In this document: positions 14,443 through 19,994 of the stretch, piece by piece
How the letters are laid out: each line of letters opens with the position of its first letter
How positions within the stretch are numbered: position 1 is the stretch's first letter
Assembly (NCBI GenBank): GCA_003500955.1
Contig: DNQP01000101.1
Span: 10,436 to 32,033 of the forward strand
Length of the DNA stretch: 21,598 bases
Reading direction: 5' to 3'
DNA from: Curvibacter sp.
Lineage (GTDB): Bacteria > Pseudomonadota > Gammaproteobacteria > Burkholderiales > Burkholderiaceae_C
Translations under genes and position numbers: made by a program
Notes under the pieces: model-generated
Databases searched by the model: none
What the model was told of the DNA's origin: nothing
What the model saw: the letters and a program-made list of their open reading frames with translations, nothing else

Positions 14443-16839
14443 ATGGCCAGACTCGGCAAGCAAGCGCCCGCCGCGCCCGAACCCGCTCCCACCAGCTCGC
14501 TCTACCAGGTCCTGCTGGGCTGGTACGGCGTGGTCGGCATGGTGCTGAGCTATGTGCTGCCCTTTCGCCTGCCCTTCGCCGAAGGCTACGCCAAGGAATA
14601 CTGGCGCCATGCCCTGGGCAGCCTGCTGTTGGCCCTGGGCCTGATCGGCGGCCTCATCGGCCTGACGGTCTACCTGCTCGACGCCAACGATTTCAAGGGC
14701 CAGATCGTCGACTACGTCAAGGCCAACAAGCAGCGCGACCTGGTGCTTGAGGGCGATCTGCAGCTCGACGTCTTCCCCCAGCTGGGCCTGGACACCGGCA
14801 AGATGAACCTGAGCCAGCGCAACAGCAGCCGCACCTTCGCCGCCGTGGACAACGCGCGCCTCTACATCGCCTGGTGGCCGCTGCTGCGCGGGCGCCTGCA
14901 GATCGAGCGCGTGGTGCTCGACGGCCTGCACGCCGACCTGGTGCGCCACACCGACGGCAGCAGCAACTTTGACGATCTGCTGGTCTCGGCCACCAAGCTG
15001 GCCGATGTGGACTTCGCCGTGGAGAAAGTGCGCGTGCAGCGCGCCCATCTGAACTACCGCGACGAGTCCGCAAACCTGAACCTCGCCCTGCAGGACCTGG
15101 AGCTGGAGACCGGTCGCCTGGCCGACGCCACCGCCGGCCGCATCGATGCACGTTTCCAGCTCATCTCGGCGCAGCCGCGGCTGGACACGCGCGTGCGCCT
15201 GGGCGGCCACCTGCTCTACGAACACCTGGGCCAGCGCTACCAGTTCAAGGACTTCGAGGCCCGCGCCCAGGGCCAGGTGGTCGGCTGGAGCGCGCTGGAC
15301 CTGGACCTGCGCGGCTCGCTCAGCGCGCAGCCTGTGCTGCACCTGCTGAACCTGCAGCAGTTCGACGCCATCGTGCGCGGGCCCTGGGCCGGGCAGAGCG
15401 CCGAGCTGCGCCTGCGCGCCGACCAGCTCAAGCTCGAAGCCGGCCAGTGGCAGGGCAAGGCGCTCAAGCTCGACGTCAAGCTGCAGCAGCAGGACCGCCT
15501 GCTGCAGGCCGCGCTCGAAGTGCCCGCCCTGCAAAGCCGCGAGCAGACCCTGCGCGGCGAAAGCCTGCAGGCCACGCTGGCGCTGGAACAGGGCAGCACG
15601 CGCCTGCAGGCCCAGCTGGCTGGCCCCGCCGTGCTCGATTACGCCGCGCGCCAGCTGCAGCTGCCCAGCCTCAACGGCCTGTGGAACGCCAGCCATGCGT
15701 TGCTGGCGGGCAAGCTCATCGCCACGCGCTTCAACGGCCAGCTGCTCGCCGACGGGGGCCGGCAGCACGTGCGCCTGGACTTCAAGACCGAGATCGAAGA
15801 CAGCGCGCTCAGCGGCGAGGTGCAGCTGCAGGACTTCAACACCCCGGCCTGGACCTTCGACGTCAAGGCCACCCGGCTCGACCTGGACCGCCACCTCGTG
15901 AACGACTGGCCCGCACGCCTACAGACCGGCACCCAGGTGCAGGACTGGCGCGCACTGCAGGGCCTGAACCTGCGCGGCCGCCTGCGCACCGACGAGCTGC
16001 GCGCGGCCCGCCTGCAGGCCAGCGCGGTGAGCATCGGCCTGCGCGCTGCGGCCGGCACCCTCACCGTCGAACCCGTGGAAGCGCAGCTCTACGGCGGCAC
16101 CTTCCAGGGCGAGCTCAGCCTGGGCGCCATCGCCGATGTCACCGGCCCCGCCAGCGCCGTGCACCTGACCACGCGGCAGAAGTTCAGCAACGTCCCCGCT
16201 GAAACCCTGCTGGCGCTGCTGCCCGGCGGCGAAGGGCGGCTCAGCGGCAAGGGCCAGCTCACGCTGGACCTGCAGGCCCAGGGCGCCGACCTCGTGGCGC
16301 TGCGCCAGTCGCTCACGGGCACGGCCAGCGTGGCGCTCACGGGTGGCACGCTGGCCGGTATCGACCTGCCCGAGGCCCTGCTGGCCGCGCGCGATCAGCT
16401 GGGGCAGAACGGTCTGATGCTGCAGGACAAGGTGCGCCTGACCGAGGAGACCCCCTACCGGGAGTTCAAGGCCAGCTGGCAGATTGCCGACGGCCAGGCG
16501 CGCAGCAGCGACCTGCTGCTGCGCACCCCCCTGCTCAACTGCAAGGGGGAGGTGCTCTACACGCTGGAGAGCGGCAAGGTGGAAGCGCAACTGAGCACGC
16601 AGGTGCTGCCCGGCCTCAAGCGCGCCACGGGCGGTGAGCTGGCCGAGCTCGCGGGCATCAGCGTGCCGCTGCAGATCAGCGGCCCCTGGGCCAGCGCCGA
16701 GCTGCGCTACCTGCTGGGTGAGGCCAGCGGCCCCGCACTGGCGCAGCTGCAACGCGCACGCCCCGCGCGTGTCGCCCCCGAGACCGCCGCCAGCGCGACG
16801 GAAGCCGGCAGCACCGTGAACACCAGCACCGCCAAGTGA
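14443..16839 (+). CDS. AsmA family protein (envelope lipid homeostasis)
   Basis: A 798-residue protein anchored at its N-terminus in the inner membrane, with a large periplasmic part. Seen: a hydrophobic stretch at 21-41, a TM helix at about 57-79 (LGSLLLALGLIGGLIGLTVYLL), then the AsmA start (N-D-F-K..V..Y) and long repeating beta-rich sequence with GRLQIERVVLDG, and a C-terminal AsmA_2-like region around 570-770 (GKGQLTLDLQAQGAD, GTLAGIDLPEAL). AsmA-like proteins (AsmA, TamB, YhdP) are thought to form hydrophobic grooves moving phospholipid between inner and outer membranes. The ATG at 14443 has no SD; no alternative in-frame start precedes it. It is transcribed alone, divergent from the NCS2 operon. 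An additional hydrophobic segment before the usual single TM helix is mildly unusual. Confidence 0.88.
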   Translation: MARLGKQAPAAPEPAPTSSLYQVLLGWYGVVGMVLSYVLPFRLPFAEGYAKEYWRHALGSLLLALGLIGGLIGLTVYLLDANDFKGQIVDYVKANKQRDLVLEGDLQLDVFPQLGLDTGKMNLSQRNSSRTFAAVDNARLYIAWWPLLRGRLQIERVVLDGLHADLVRHTDGSSNFDDLLVSATKLADVDFAVEKVRVQRAHLNYRDESANLNLALQDLELETGRLADATAGRIDARFQLISAQPRLDTRVRLGGHLLYEHLGQRYQFKDFEARAQGQVVGWSALDLDLRGSLSAQPVLHLLNLQQFDAIVRGPWAGQSAELRLRADQLKLEAGQWQGKALKLDVKLQQQDRLLQAALEVPALQSREQTLRGESLQATLALEQGSTRLQAQLAGPAVLDYAARQLQLPSLNGLWNASHALLAGKLIATRFNGQLLADGGRQHVRLDFKTEIEDSALSGEVQLQDFNTPAWTFDVKATRLDLDRHLVNDWPARLQTGTQVQDWRALQGLNLRGRLRTDELRAARLQASAVSIGLRAAAGTLTVEPVEAQLYGGTFQGELSLGAIADVTGPASAVHLTTRQKFSNVPAETLLALLPGGEGRLSGKGQLTLDLQAQGADLVALRQSLTGTASVALTGGTLAGIDLPEALLAARDQLGQNGLMLQDKVRLTEETPYREFKASWQIADGQARSSDLLLRTPLLNCKGEVLYTLESGKVEAQLSTQVLPGLKRATGGELAELAGISVPLQISGPWASAELRYLLGEASGPALAQLQRARPARVAPETAASATEAGSTVNTSTAK

Positions 16840-16851
16840 ACGCAGGCGACA

Positions 16852-16875
16852 CCCGGTCACCGCCGTGACGCCGGG
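16852..16875 (+). terminator. Imperfect GC-rich hairpin after the AsmA gene
   Basis: CCCG-GTCAC-cgcc-GTGAC-gc-CGGG, beginning 12 bp after the AsmA stop codon: a 5-bp inner and 4-bp outer stem separated by a two-base bulge. There is no U-tract, so termination is uncertain. Confidence 0.3.
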
Positions 16876-16891
16876 CCGCCGCAACGCTGAC

Positions 16892-16921
16892 TAGATTGGG
16901 GGCTCCATTGCAGGAGCCCCC
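16892..16921 (+). promoter_or_regulatory. -10 box and perfect inverted repeat covering the SD of the PaaI gene
   Basis: TAGATT (16892-16897) is a -10-like box in the same CGCTGACT context as at 11365. Immediately after it comes a perfect 9-bp inverted repeat, GGGGGCTCC (16898-16906) and GGAGCCCCC (16913-16921), loop ATTGCA, ending directly at the ATG. The right arm contains the SD (AGGAG 16912-16916). If the left arm is transcribed, the hairpin hides the SD; if transcription starts about 7 nt after the -10 box, the repeat is instead a DNA operator. Confidence 0.55.
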
Positions 16922-17341
16922 ATGAAGCAGATCGTCACCCTCGCGCAGCTGCGCGCCATCAACCAGCAGGCCGCCTTCAACCAGTGGGCCGGCATGGAAG
17001 TACTGCAAGCCGAAGCAGGCCGCGCCGAACTGGGCCTCGCCTGGCATCCGGACTTCGGCCAGTACGCGGGTTTCATGCACGCGGGTATGGTGGGCGCGCT
17101 CATCGACACCGCTTGCGGCTTTGCCGCCGCCACCGTGGCGGGTCGTGTGCTTGCTTCTCACTACAGCGTCAACTGTCTGCGGCCCGCCGTGGGCGAACGT
17201 TTCATCGCCCGCGCCCGCGTCGTCAAACCCGGCAAGACCCAGGTCTTCACGGCCTGTGATTTGTATGCGGTGCAGAGCGGCGAGGAAAAGCTCGTCGCCA
17301 CGGGCGAGACCCTGCTCACGCCGGTGGGGGATGGCGACTGA
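16922..17341 (+). CDS. PaaI-type thioesterase (hot-dog fold)
   Basis: A 139-residue thioesterase of the PaaI/YdiI group. Seen: QYAGFMHAGMVGALIDTACGFAA (48-69), the family's HGG/HxGxxxxxxD active-site helix with H53 and D62, followed by the hot-dog strands SHYSVNCLRP and TGETLLTPV. It would hydrolyse aryl- or acyl-CoA thioesters in the cytoplasm; the natural substrate is unknown and there are no phenylacetate genes nearby. The start codon directly abuts a perfect inverted repeat that contains the SD, so translation or transcription may be regulated. The KTSC gene follows 41 bp downstream with its own -10-like box. Confidence 0.88.
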   Translation: MKQIVTLAQLRAINQQAAFNQWAGMEVLQAEAGRAELGLAWHPDFGQYAGFMHAGMVGALIDTACGFAAATVAGRVLASHYSVNCLRPAVGERFIARARVVKPGKTQVFTACDLYAVQSGEEKLVATGETLLTPVGDGD

Positions 17342-17370
17342 GTCCCCCTTGCATCCGGACTGGCCGCCCG

Positions 17371-17377
17371 TAACAAT
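17371..17377 (+). promoter_or_regulatory. -10-like TAACAAT box before the KTSC gene
   Basis: TAACAAT ends 5 nt before the KTSC start codon, with a weak TTGCAT (17349-17354) 16-17 nt upstream. If active, transcription would begin at or next to the ATG, giving a leaderless mRNA; no SD precedes the gene, which agrees with that. Confidence 0.35.
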
Positions 17378-17382
17378 GGGCC

Positions 17383-17658
17383 ATGCAGACCAAGACCTTC
17401 ACCAGCGGCCGCATCCGCCGCGCGGACTACGACGAGAAGACCCAGCAGCTGGACCTGCACTGGGACAACAAGACCGTGCTGGCCTACAAGCAGGTGCCGC
17501 AGGAAGTGTTTCGCCGCCTGTGCGCCGCGCCCAACCCGACGACGTATTGGGAAGACCGGATTGCGGAGGAGTATCCGAAGGGTGTGCCGATGGGCAAGAG
17601 CTCAGGAGCTGACGATGCGGCGCAGAAGTTCAAGGACTTGTTTAGCGGCGGCCACTGA
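17383..17658 (+). CDS. KTSC domain-containing small protein
   Basis: A 91-residue protein whose central part, LDLHWDNKTVLAYKQVP followed by EVFRRLCAAPNPTTYWEDRI, matches the KTSC domain (about 60 residues, also found at the C-terminus of some lysyl-tRNA synthetases; function unknown, RNA binding has been suggested). It is a single-domain, cytoplasmic form with a short charged tail ending AAQKFKDLFSGGH. There is no SD. It is the last GC-rich chromosomal gene before the AT-richer integron-like segment and so marks its left flank. Confidence 0.8.
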   Translation: MQTKTFTSGRIRRADYDEKTQQLDLHWDNKTVLAYKQVPQEVFRRLCAAPNPTTYWEDRIAEEYPKGVPMGKSSGADDAAQKFKDLFSGGH

Positions 17659-17826
17659 AGTGCCACCCACTGACCTCTCCCGGCCGGGACCGGTCGGTAG
17701 CACGAAAGACACCAAGCAGACACCCTGTGTCGACGGGTTTTGCCGCATGGTTATCACTGTCAGTGTCCTTGAAGGCCGGGCTAAGCCCCTGATTCAGAAG
17801 GAGTTTCGTCCGACTTTTGCGACTTT
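17659..17826. other. Non-coding stretch with short palindromes, no gene recognised
   Basis: No convincing gene on either strand, and no integrase remnant on the minus strand where intI would lie in an integron. Short dyads are present: CCCGGCCGGG near 17678, GACAC-cct-GTGTC (17719-17731), CACTG-t-CAGTG (17755-17765) and GGGCT-a-AGCCC (17778-17788). None has a U-tract. GC content falls toward the right. Confidence 0.5.
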
Positions 17827-17843
17827 GTTATTCGTCAGTTGCC

Positions 17844-17863
17844 TTGTTAGTCAGACAGGTTTG
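17844..17863 (+). repeat. 20-bp exact direct repeat, copy 1
   Basis: TTGTTAGTCAGACAGGTTTG, identical to 17976-17995, 132 nt downstream. A related, shorter unit (GTTATTCGTCAG) precedes this copy at 17827. The 112 nt between the two copies hold a promoter-like sequence and the start of a leader ORF. Confidence 0.95.
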
Positions 17864-17899
17864 CTGGGTTTGTGGACCTTGTTCATGGTTAAGCCAGGT

Positions 17900-17933
17900 G
17901 GGACATGGCGGAAAAGACTGATATAAAACAGTC
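17900..17933 (+). promoter_or_regulatory. Promoter candidate with a dyad around the -10, upstream of the leader ORF and CYTH gene
   Basis: GGGACA (17900-17905) and TATAAA (17922-17927) are 16 nt apart and match sigma-70 consensus at 4/6 and 5/6. The -10 lies inside an inverted repeat GACTG-ATATAAAA-CAGTC (17916-17933). The promoter would transcribe the leader ORF and the CYTH gene. The dyad recalls GACTG-N10-CAGTC at the LexA-controlled intI1 promoter, but its spacer is 8, so it is not a standard SOS box. Confidence 0.5.
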
Positions 17934-17962
17934 ACTTACAACAGATCACGGGAGGAAGCTTG

Positions 17963-18013
17963 ATGAGCCACGGCTTTGTTAGTCAGACAGGTTTGACGTC
18001 TATATCAAGTTAG
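17963..18013 (+). CDS. 16-codon leader ORF overlapping the attI-like core (ORF-11-like)
   Basis: MSHGFVSQTGLTSISS. It has a strong SD, GGAGGA (17951-17956), 6 nt before the ATG, and its TAG stop lies inside GTTAGGC (18009-18015), 8 nt before the CYTH start codon, which itself has only a weak SD. In class 1 integrons attI1 carries ORF-11, whose last codons AGT-TAG likewise run into GTTAGGC and which raises translation of cassette genes lacking an SD. Here the final codons are also AGT-TAG. Function by analogy: recruits ribosomes that re-initiate on the CYTH gene. Whether the peptide is made is unknown. Confidence 0.5.
   Translation: MSHGFVSQTGLTSISS
17976..17995 (+). repeat. 20-bp exact direct repeat, copy 2
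   Basis: Second copy of the repeat at 17844-17863. It lies within the leader ORF, where it encodes VSQTGL, and 14 nt before the GTTAGGC core. Confidence 0.95.
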
Positions 18014-18021
18014 GCTTCTCA

Positions 18022-18540
18022 ATGCCACGCAACATCGAGATCAAGGCTAGGATCGACAACCTGGAACTCCTTGCGGCTCAACTCGCCACCTTCGCGGATC
18101 AAGGACCGATTGAGATCAGACAGGACGACACGTTCTTCAACTGTGAGGCCGGCAGACTGAAGCTACGCGCGTTCTCGGCGCACGAGGGAGAACTGATCTT
18201 CTATCGTCGACCCGATCAACTGGGCCCCAAAGAGTCCTTCTACGTTAGGTCGTCCAGCCAGGCTCCTGACTCCCTTCGCGAAGCTCTGTCCCTAGCGTAC
18301 GGGCAGTCAGGTCGCGTCAAGAAGCTGCGCACCCTCTTTCTGGTAGGGCGCACGCGAGTTCACCTCGACATCGTGGAAGACCTCGGGCAGTTCATGGAAC
18401 TAGAGGTAGTACTTCAAGACACTGAGCCCGCGCGCGCAGGCGAACACGAGGCCAGGCAACTCATGCAGCGCCTCGGCGTTGCAGCAACACAGCTTATTGA
18501 TGCAGCGTATGTCGATCTCCTGCGCAAGGGAGACCCCTAA
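18022..18540 (+). CDS. CYTH domain protein (class IV adenylate cyclase / triphosphate tunnel enzyme family)
   Basis: A 172-residue single CYTH domain. Seen: N-terminal NIEIKAR (4-10), the strand normally carrying ExExK, here with Asn4 instead of the first Glu as in many 'MPRNIEIKAR' homologues; QDDTFF (34-39), RLKLRAF (45-51), LIFYRRPD (58-65); then K100, K101, R103, R110, R112, HLDIVEDLGQFMELEVV (114-130), the basic and acidic residues lining the tunnel that binds triphosphate and metal. Members are CyaB-type adenylate cyclases, thiamine triphosphatases or tripolyphosphatases; activity cannot be predicted. The gene starts 6 nt after a GTTAGGC core and its TAA lies inside a 60-bp attC-like element, so it has the form of an integron cassette. 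It is less GC-rich than the chromosome. Translation may depend on the leader ORF upstream. Confidence 0.85.
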   Translation: MPRNIEIKARIDNLELLAAQLATFADQGPIEIRQDDTFFNCEAGRLKLRAFSAHEGELIFYRRPDQLGPKESFYVRSSSQAPDSLREALSLAYGQSGRVKKLRTLFLVGRTRVHLDIVEDLGQFMELEVVLQDTEPARAGEHEARQLMQRLGVAATQLIDAAYVDLLRKGDP

Positions 18541-18594
18541 CCCTTCGGTCGAGCGCGGATCGCCTACGGCATCCGCTTACTTCAAACATTCCTG
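18535..18594 (+). other. attC-like site (59-base element) with decayed 3' core
   Basis: Starts with CCCTAAC (18535-18541, close to RYYYAAC), which includes the CYTH stop codon. It then has CCTTCGGTCGAG, a hairpin GCGGAT-c-GCC-tac-GGC-ATCCGC (18555-18576), and TTACTTCAAAC, a typical right-hand box. The expected GTTRRRY at 18588-18594 reads ATTCCTG, so the recombination core is lost. Total 60 bp, the usual length. No attC was found after the two genes that follow. Confidence 0.6.
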
Positions 18595-18631
18595 CAACAT
18601 CCCTAAAAATTGCTGGATTCCTAAATTCACG

Positions 18632-19471
18632 ATGAACGCGTATGCATCTCTTGTGGTCGCAGCGATTGGTTTGATCGCGCAACCGGCATTGGCAAGCTAT
18701 CCGTGCCCGGCTGGTCCGGGACCTGGCGAACAGCAAATCGGGGTGGGCGGTGGCTCACATGGAATTGCCGCTGTTCCGCTGTGCGTGGAAACCGGCAGGC
18801 GGGCCGATAGCGCTGGTGGTGGGGCCGCGAGAGGTGGGTCCGCTGGAGGTGGGTATGCGGGTTATCGATGTGTGGGTTGCAATATTTTTGCCGATCCCAA
18901 CAGCCCGCCCAGTGAGGAGGCCATCCGCACCGCCATCGAGAACGAGAGGCAGAGGGCCATAACTTTGGAAAACCAGAAGAAGGCGCTGGAGTTCCAAGCA
19001 AACGAGAAAAAGCGGCTGGAAGCCCATCCGGCTTACCAACGCTATATGCAGGGTGAATGGCAGATTTTTCAGTCCAGGAAAGACTCTGCACCTGGAGACA
19101 ATTGCGTTGCCACGTGGCGCAAAAAGGGGGGTTCGGTCAGTATCGTCGGCCCCGGAAAGGCATATCCGGGTGGTATGTTGATCTTCTGGAGCGCGGACAT
19201 TCCCAAGCCTTCGGCAACGCAAACGGTAGCGGTGACGCTCAAGCAGTCCAAGTACCAACCGCAGTCCGTGAACGCCTTGAATTTTTCGGTACCGAACATT
19301 CAGGCCGGTGCGATCGCTCTGACAGTGCCTAACATCGACGCGGCCTTGAAGACAATGCTGGATGTTGAGCATTTCATCGTTGAGCTGGGCGGGCGTGCTG
19401 TTGCAGACATCGAGTGGACCGGTGGCTTGGCGGCGCGGGCCAAGCTGAGTCAATGCGTCAGTCAACGCTAG
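18632..19471 (+). CDS. Secreted protein with CPxGPGPGE N-terminal segment, unknown function
   Basis: A 279-residue protein. Seen: a Sec signal peptide (1-21, ending PALA|S); then YPCPAGPGPGEQQIGVGGGSHGIAAVPLC (23-51), a segment I recognise from the N-termini of secreted, often DUF4189-bearing, proteins of Xanthomonas and Stenotrophomonas; a Gly/Ala-rich linker with GYRCVGCN; a charged, probably helical stretch with many Glu, Gln and Lys (about 90-135); and a beta-rich C-terminal domain (GEWQIFQ... to CVSQR) that I do not recognise and that is not DUF4189. The likely place is the periplasm or outside. The start at 18632 is chosen for the signal peptide; there is no SD. Context beside a Tdi1-like immunity gene hints at interbacterial competition, but that is inference. 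Composition is less GC-rich than the chromosome. Confidence 0.75.
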   Translation: MNAYASLVVAAIGLIAQPALASYPCPAGPGPGEQQIGVGGGSHGIAAVPLCVETGRRADSAGGGAARGGSAGGGYAGYRCVGCNIFADPNSPPSEEAIRTAIENERQRAITLENQKKALEFQANEKKRLEAHPAYQRYMQGEWQIFQSRKDSAPGDNCVATWRKKGGSVSIVGPGKAYPGGMLIFWSADIPKPSATQTVAVTLKQSKYQPQSVNALNFSVPNIQAGAIALTVPNIDAALKTMLDVEHFIVELGGRAVADIEWTGGLAARAKLSQCVSQR

Positions 19472-19520
19472 TGGCCATGCGGAAACTGCGATTCTTCGGT
19501 TGCACCGAGACATTGAGTTG

Positions 19521-19994
19521 ATGGCGAGTTGGTCACAAGTCACGATCCAGCCATCAGACGCGTCCGTCGAGGCGCTACGGAACGGTTGGCGCTGGCTGCT
19601 GGGTGATGACTGGACACCTCTCATGTTCTCGGCCATCGGGGATGTGTTTCTTGAGCTGAATGCGGGGACGGTTTGGTGGCTGAGCACAGCGACGGGCGCC
19701 CTGGAGCAGATCGCTTCCTCCCGCGAACACTTCCACGAGCGCCTGGGAACCGACGCCGCCAACGAGTGGTTTCTGCCCGGCCTCATTGATGCCCTGGTGT
19801 CACAGGACAAAGTGCTAGAGCAAGACCAGTGCTACACCTTCGCAATCTTCCCGATTTTTTCGGAAGGTAGCTTCAGCGCCGAGAACATGCATCCCGCGTC
19901 GGCGGCAGCACACTTCACGGCGTCTGGACATCTCCATGAGTCGATCCGCCAACTGCCGGATGGGGCGCGGGTGCAGTTGAAGATCGTTGACTGA
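19521..19994 (+). CDS. Tdi1-like T6SS immunity protein (DUF1851 domain)
   Basis: A 157-residue cytoplasmic protein. Seen: FSAIGDVFLELNAGTVWWLSTATGALEQIA, then EWFLPGLIDAL, GQCYTFAIFPIF in the form DQCYTFAIFPIF, FSAENMHPASAAAHF, and HLHESIRQLPDGARVQL, the order and motifs of the DUF1851 (T6SS_Tdi1_C) domain, to which belongs Tdi1, the antidote to the Agrobacterium DNase effector Tde1. The GAD-like N-terminal domain of longer members is short or missing. ATG 19521 is preferred over an in-frame TTG at 19500, because ASWSQVTIQPSDASVE is the natural start of the domain; the SD is poor. There is no effector, VgrG, Hcp or PAAR gene nearby, so it looks like an orphan immunity gene. Its last 80 bp overlap the 3' end of the sirtuin gene on the other strand. 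Confidence 0.75.
   Translation: MASWSQVTIQPSDASVEALRNGWRWLLGDDWTPLMFSAIGDVFLELNAGTVWWLSTATGALEQIASSREHFHERLGTDAANEWFLPGLIDALVSQDKVLEQDQCYTFAIFPIFSEGSFSAENMHPASAAAHFTASGHLHESIRQLPDGARVQLKIVD

Larger units (their letters stand above)
17827..18015 (+). other. attI-like integron recombination site (integrase gene absent)
   Basis: GTTATTCGTCAG (from 17827) and GTTAGTCAGACAGG (from 17846) lie 19 nt apart; the second is repeated exactly at 17978, 31 nt before GTTAGGC (18009-18015), which fits the integron core GTTRRRY. From memory of class 1 attI1, the direct repeats GTTATGGAGCAG and GTTACGCAGCAGG are 19 nt apart and the second is 32 nt before GTTAGGC. Here the arrangement is split by a 132-nt duplication/insertion. 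A leader ORF overlaps the core, and the CYTH gene starts 6 nt after it, as a first cassette would. What is seen are the motifs and spacings; that this was an integrase target is inference. There is no intI in the window. Confidence 0.55.

Noticed and set aside
17659..17826. A remnant of an integron integrase on the minus strand
   Set aside because: The only minus-strand frames there are short and show no tyrosine-recombinase motif.
17561..17926. A 121-codon frame after the KTSC gene, including SCLVSQTGLLGLW
   Set aside because: It starts inside the KTSC gene in another frame, has no SD, and its last part covers the repeat and promoter region. It shares VSQTGL with the leader ORF only because both contain the same 20-bp repeat.
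17918..17931. A possible LexA (SOS) box CTG-N8-CAG
   Set aside because: The LexA consensus has 10 bases between CTG and CAG; here there are 8. Reported only as an unidentified dyad.
19469..19520. A second attC between the secreted protein and the Tdi1-like gene
   Set aside because: There is no RYYYAAC/GTTRRRY pair and no suitable hairpin, so the two downstream genes cannot be called cassettes from sequence.
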